DNA from: Russula earlei
Taxonomy: Eukaryota > Basidiomycota > Agaricomycetes > Russulales > Russulaceae
Reading direction: 5' to 3'
Length of the DNA: 10,175 nt
Assembly: GCA_025769875.1 (NCBI GenBank)
Contig: JAGFNK010001366.1
Location: forward strand, 1 to 10,175
In this document: positions 8,628 through 10,175 of the stretch, in pieces
Numbering within the stretch: the first letter of the stretch is position 1
Layout of the letters: every line of letters begins with the position of its first letter
Program-made: the position numbers and the translations under genes
The notes under the pieces: generated by a model
The model's database searches: none
Told to the model about the DNA's origin: nothing
The model's input: the letters and a program-made list of their open reading frames with translations, nothing else

Positions 8628-9199
8628 GCCATCTTCTTCAGCCTGAGACGTGTACGACAAATGGTGCGTGTGTGACGGAGCGGGCACCAGGGAGCGTACT
8701 TTAGCCACGGGGCCGTAACCAGGAAGCAGCGGGAGGTGATACATCTGGGAGAGGTGGTCAGCCCTGCGTGCACTGTGCAAGGGGAAAAGGTTGAAGGACA
8801 AGGGGTCAGCAAGGAATGTACGACATAGAGAGCCTCATCAAACGAACGATTGTGCTTGAGAAAGTTGGCAAGCAGCTTCATGCGAAAGCCATCCGCGAGC
8901 CAGTAAGCGGTGATACGGCGGCACCCAGCTCGGCAGCGCTCTGCCTTGGTCTTGCGTTCCATGGTGCTCTTATGCTTGCGCATGTGCACGCCTGTGTCTG
9001 TCTCGTAGCCATGGATCTCGTCATCTTCGCCTTGTTCTGCAGGGAGGGGGTGGGTCTGGGGGTCGGACGGGAACTCGACGAGCTCGTCTTTGATGAGTCT
9101 TTGAGGTACGCTGGGAAGCGGCGGCTTTGAGAGCTCCAGTAGGGTTGGGGTGGGGGAGATGATTAACGGATCTTGGCAGGATGAAGGAAGGCTTGCAGC
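8628..9199 (-). pseudogene. RMD1/Sif-family (DUF155) gene fragment
   Basis: The RMD1/RMND1/Sif family consists of mitochondrion- or nuclear-envelope-linked proteins of poorly defined function. On the minus strand the fragment contains KPPLPSVPQR, the DPQTHPLP stretch, GYETDTG, and the start of the DUF155 fold: RRITAYWLADGFRMKLLANF and then FDEALYV. A 77-nt intron (8821-8745; donor GTACAT, acceptor CCCAG) follows and joins cleanly in phase 0 to MYHLPLLPGYGPVAKVRS, PAPS and SQAEEDG, ending at a TGA at 8627-8625. Several residues appear to be missing before FDEALY (relatives have a longer K-R-E-H-N-x-x-P-R-V segment). The C-terminal half of the domain and the usual C-terminal membrane segment are absent. 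I recognise the family from motif memory and am fairly sure. Confidence 0.72.
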
Positions 9200-9225
9200 C
9201 TGCGAGAGCAAGGCGTGGTGGGGAT

Positions 9226-9345
9226 TGGCAGACGACTCTCCAAATCGGGCTACATACCCAAATCTGGTGAAGCAGAGTGGCAGATGACTCTCCAAATCGA
9301 GCAACCATATCCAAATGTGGCACTTCAAACATCCAAATCTGGCAA
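9226..9345 (+). repeat. short imperfect tandem repeat (period 52) with recurring CAAATC motifs
   Basis: TGGCAGAYGACTCTCCAAATCG begins at 9226 and again at 9278, giving a 52-bp period. Both copies continue with a variable region containing CCAAATCTGG or CCAAATGTGG. A further CATCCAAATCTGGCAATCG at 9330-9348 looks like a partial third unit. The word TGACTCTCC recurs near 9480, on the other side of the palindrome cluster and beside the Helitron-like terminus. The repeat begins just upstream (in the gene sense) of the RMD1-like fragment. Confidence 0.6.
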
Positions 9346-9466
9346 TCGAAACGGCTCGAAACGGCTCGCGCTGTTTCGAGCGGCTCGAAGCCGCGAGCCG
9401 TTGAACAGCTTGGCTCGGCTCAAATACAGCTCCGGCTCGGCTCGAAATGGTTTCGAGCCGAGCCGG
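9346..9466. repeat. nested GGCTCG palindromes
   Basis: The cluster contains a perfect hairpin with 16-bp arms (9432-9447 and 9451-9466, loop TGG). It also contains an 11-bp inverted repeat AACGGCTCGCG / CGCGAGCCGTT (9360-9370 and 9392-9402) whose loop is itself a TTCGAG-CGG-CTCGAA palindrome. GGCTCGAAAC units are also directly repeated at its left edge. Such structure can form cruciforms. It could be the terminus of a small non-autonomous element or a secondary-structure-driven expansion. Confidence 0.75.
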
Positions 9467-9500
9467 CGACAGCACTACCTGACTCTCCGTTCTCATTTTA

Positions 9501-9578
9501 ACAAGTTGTAACAAGTTGTAATTTCATGCCTTAGGCATGAAATTAAAACTTGTCAGGGGCTGCACCCCCGAACCCCTG
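9501..9578 (-). mobile_element. probable Helitron 3' terminal structure
   Basis: Arms 9511-9530 and 9534-9553 form a 20-bp inverted repeat with one mismatch and a 3-nt TTA loop; the core AATTTCATGCC/GGCATGAAATT is perfect. The outer ten bases, ACAAGTTGTA, are duplicated directly at 9501-9510. Next to it, CAGGGG (9554-9559) and CCCCTG (9573-9578) form a second GC-rich inverted repeat. Helitrons end with a hairpin shortly downstream of the helicase gene; this structure lies about 190 bp past the helicase stop, in the expected position. I do not see an unambiguous CTRR end, so the exact terminus, and whether it is a canonical Helitron or a Helentron/Helitron2-type end, stays open. Confidence 0.55.
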
Positions 9579-9740
9579 CCGTCGCCCGGGTGTAATCGCT
9601 TGGGTGTGATCCTTTTTTGTTTAAAGCCTCTTTGCATAATTCCTTTTCTGCTTAAACAGAAAGTAATCAACTCATCACTATGTATAATCTTTTACATGGT
9701 AAAGCAGAACAAACAATACATACACTGAACACACATCTTG

Positions 9741-10175
9741 TTATAGTAACACTTCACTATATACTATATTCTTAGTGGAAGCCTCCCTCTTCTCTTCCTC
9801 CCAAATCACCTTGATGTTGGAAACAGAGGTCACCCTTGACACCCCAACATAAAATTGCCCATGTGTGAAGACTGGCTTTCTTAAATCCAACCCAACATGT
9901 TTCAGTGTTTGCCCTTGTGACTTGTTGATGGTCATGGCAAAGCATGCCCTCACAGGGAATTGCCTCCTTGTGAACTTGAATGCAACTTGATCCTCTGTTG
10001 GTTGGCAAGGGATCCTTGGGATGAAGACCTTCTCCCTTGCATGCTCCCCTGTTATCAGCTCAACTTCTAGCACCCTGTTGCTAGACCTCCTCAAGATCCC
10101 TCTGCTCCCATTGCAGACACCATGCCTGGCATCCAAGTTCCTCAGCACCATCACAGGACAACCCACCTTGAGCTC
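9741..10175 (-). CDS. Helitron Pif1-like helicase, C-terminal part (cut by window edge)
   Basis: The minus-strand frame is open from the right edge and ends at a TAA at 9743-9741, giving 144 residues of the Helitron RepHel helicase, an SF1B Pif1/RecD-like motor that unwinds DNA during rolling-circle transposition. Visible features are GCPVMVLRNLD and CNGSRGIL (typical of Pif1-family Helitron helicases just after motif IV), IPRIPCQP, FPVRACFAMTINKSQGQTL (motif V, with the conserved T-I-N-K-S-Q-G-Q-T), and GQFYVGVSRVTS (motif VI, with the arginine finger). No lesion is visible in this part, so it could belong to an intact element. The Rep nuclease domain and the ATP-binding motifs would lie beyond the right edge. 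The ORF has lower GC content than the gene fragments to its left. Confidence 0.92.
   Translation of the reverse strand, partial: ELKVGCPVMVLRNLDARHGVCNGSRGILRRSSNRVLEVELITGEHAREKVFIPRIPCQPTEDQVAFKFTRRQFPVRACFAMTINKSQGQTLKHVGLDLRKPVFTHGQFYVGVSRVTSVSNIKVIWEEEKREASTKNIVYSEVLL

Larger units (their letters stand above)
9501..10175 (-). mobile_element. Helitron, 3' part
   Basis: The element is read right to left: helicase C-terminus, about 160 bp of AT-rich 3' DNA (9740-9579), a GC-rich inverted repeat, then the long hairpin. Its left limit in the window is inferred from the hairpin. If the hairpin is internal instead, the element could extend further left and include the gene fragments. Confidence 0.6.

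Noticed and set aside
1..10175. CRISPR array, tRNA or rRNA genes, prokaryotic operon signals
   Set aside because: No regularly spaced identical repeats, no cloverleaf or rRNA sequence that I could recognise; introns and gene families are eukaryotic.

Overview
The window looks like a repeat-rich stretch of a filamentous basidiomycete genome, probably an agaricomycete. The evidence is introns of about 40-80 nt with GTRNGY-like donors and CTAAC/CTRAY-like branch sites, decayed copies of typical fungal genes (a group III hybrid histidine kinase, the proteasome subunit Rpn10, a MAP kinase, an RMD1/Sif-family DUF155 protein), and fungal-type transposons (hAT, Helitron, a gag-like retroelement fragment). 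I see no clearly intact host gene, no rRNA or tRNA, and no CRISPR.

Layout, left to right. 1-188 may hold the 5' end of a minus-strand gene running off the left edge (weak). 588-1656 is a decayed minus-strand copy of the kinase core of a Nik1/Os-1-type histidine kinase. Its introns are still present, it has several frameshifts, and part of the HisKA region is deleted. About 100 bp further along, 1755-2806 is a decayed minus-strand Rpn10 copy with an in-frame TAG, one frameshift and two retained introns. About 3132-6218 on the plus strand is an AT-rich, intron-dense hAT transposase gene (BED finger, RNase H-like core, C-terminal dimerisation domain), nearly intact but with one apparent lesion near 5465-5525. 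6262-7735 is an extremely GC-rich, low-complexity tract. 7425-8582 on the minus strand is one continuous reading frame joining a MAP-kinase fragment (its 69-nt intron read through in frame) to a retrotransposon gag-like domain and a proline-rich linker. 8628-9199 (minus) is a fragment of an RMD1/Sif gene with its intron. 9226-9345 is a short tandem repeat, 9346-9466 a nested GGCTCG palindrome cluster, and 9501-9578 a hairpin array that looks like a Helitron 3' terminus. 9741-10175 (minus) is the C-terminal end of the Helitron Pif1-like helicase, cut by the window edge.

The genes do not form a pathway. The notable pattern is that fragments of four unrelated host genes, plus gag, all lie on the same strand as the Helitron helicase and, for the host genes, still contain introns. 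They were therefore copied as DNA, not through mRNA. Several conserved arginine and glutamine codons in these fragments are changed in ways that fit C-to-T (CpG) decay. The most interesting possibility is a mosaic assembled by Helitron or another DNA-level mechanism. The apparent Helitron terminus at about 9500, however, argues that the fragments may simply flank the element.
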